Of a stretch of DNA of 20,043 nt, positions 19,801-20,043 are shown one piece after another. This stretch comes from Acanthamoeba lenticulata. Taxonomy: Eukaryota; Discosea; Longamoebia; Acanthamoebidae. The position numbers and the translations under genes were made by a program. The notes beneath the pieces are model-generated. The model was not told the origin of the DNA. It did no database searches and was given only the letters and a program-made list of their open reading frames with translations. The stretch is taken from NCBI GenBank assembly GCA_002179805.1, contig NAVB01001065.1, forward strand, positions 1-20,043, read 5' to 3'. The first letter of the stretch is position 1. Each line of letters starts with the position of its first letter.

Positions 19801-20043
19801 CATCCACATCAACATGAGCTCACCTTTGCGCGTGAGTGCAGGACGCGCACACGGGCGCGTTCTTGAAGCCCGACGCGGTGGAGAAGCGGGGCGACAAGTA
19901 CGTGCAGGTGGCCACGGGCGAGGAGGTGGCCATCTCGTGGGAGAAGATGTCCAAGTCCAAGTACAACGGCGTCGATCCCGACGTACGTGCGCGGGCCCTC
20001 CTCCTCTTTGTTCATCATTTTCATTATCATTTTTCTACTTTTC
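16876..20043 (+). CDS. LARS2: Leucyl-tRNA synthetase, bacterial type, mitochondrial (3' end beyond window)
   Basis: It charges tRNA-Leu. Exons seen: 16876-17088, 17174-17275, 17352-17463, 17538-17603, 17665-17900, 17982-18074, 18164-18421, 18501-18594, 18696-18790, 18877-19136, 19230-19749 and 19842-19982; phases agree and give 730 residues, then a GTACGT donor. The first 70 residues are rich in Arg, Ser and Ala, low in acids, and end with RMYSTTT, a typical mitochondrial presequence. Catalytic motifs: [14 protein letters not shown] (HMGH 122-125), [30 protein letters not shown] and KMSKS (718-722). The CP1 editing domain is present: FTTRLDT (334-339 region) and AVPAHDERD, with D433 and D436 matching the editing aspartates. 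The T-rich loop has leucine where FTTRPDT has proline. The anticodon-binding and C-terminal domains lie past the right edge. Start: first ATG, 148 nt after the GEF stop. The symbol reflects the family. Confidence 0.96.
17488..17510 (+). repeat. CTT microsatellite in LeuRS intron 3
   Basis: About seven copies of TCT/CTT lie between the HMGH exon and the HPMGWD exon and probably serve as an extended polypyrimidine tract. Confidence 0.8.
17958..17979 (+). repeat. AAAC tetranucleotide repeat in LeuRS intron 5
   Basis: About five tandem copies lie directly before the acceptor CAACAG at 17981, leaving this intron with a purine-rich end in place of a polypyrimidine tract. Confidence 0.8.
18473..18498 (+). 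repeat. ACGC tetranucleotide repeat in LeuRS intron 7
   Basis: Six or more tandem ACGC units run into the acceptor CACAG at 18500; a simple repeat likely to vary in length. Confidence 0.85.

Noticed and set aside
19180..19815. 211-codon minus-strand ORF opposite the LeuRS gene
   Set aside because: It mirrors the GC-rich LeuRS exon 19230-19749 and has no motif of its own.

Overview
The window looks like nuclear DNA of a free-living amoebozoan, most like Acanthamoeba. The basis is inference from the sequence: GC-rich exons cut by many short introns, very small intergenic gaps, and a mix of genes for Rho signalling, H-NOX signalling, jacalin-type lectin and RBR ubiquitin ligase. I reconstructed about 69 introns by keeping reading frame across splice sites. 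In five of the seven gene models (IDH, RBR, GEF, the poly-proline gene and the start of LeuRS) phase is preserved through every junction.

Layout from left to right. 1-1886 (-): 5' part of an H-NOX/HNOBA protein of the soluble guanylate cyclase type, running off the left edge. 1887-2411: divergent promoter region with a 14-bp palindrome holding a TGACGTCA core. 2412-4351 (+): a 527-residue protein with an N-terminal array of SH3-ligand motifs and a C-terminal tandem duplication. 4388-4460 (-): tRNA-Thr(AGT). About 4488-5886 (+): acidic repeats, a jacalin-like lectin fold and an F-box-like tail. 6358-8349 (-): complete NADP-type isocitrate dehydrogenase, 8 exons, 423 residues, ending in the peroxisomal-type tripeptide AKL. 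8613-11655 (-): RBR E3 ubiquitin ligase, 16 exons, with an RRM-like fold and coiled coils ahead of the RBR. 11656-11928: second divergent region with a perfect 14-bp inverted repeat. 11929-16727 (+): C2-DH-PH Rho guanine nucleotide exchange factor, 20 exons, 1146 residues. 16876-right edge (+): bacterial-type leucyl-tRNA synthetase with a mitochondrial presequence; 12 exons are seen, up to just past KMSKS.

The genes do not form one pathway. Two divergent pairs (H-NOX protein/poly-proline protein, and RBR ligase/RhoGEF) share intergenic promoters of 525 and 273 bp. IDH and the RBR gene are in tandem on the minus strand, and the GEF and LeuRS genes are in tandem on the plus strand, with 148 nt between stop and start.

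The most notable signals are: a strong C at intron position +4 (GTRCGT-type donors in place of GTRAGT), one intron that must use a GC donor, an RRM-like domain joined to an RBR ligase, a disrupted YxSxR heme motif in the H-NOX domain, and a protein duplication that kept an intron at the same place and phase. I saw no obviously new multi-gene system, mobile element or CRISPR array.
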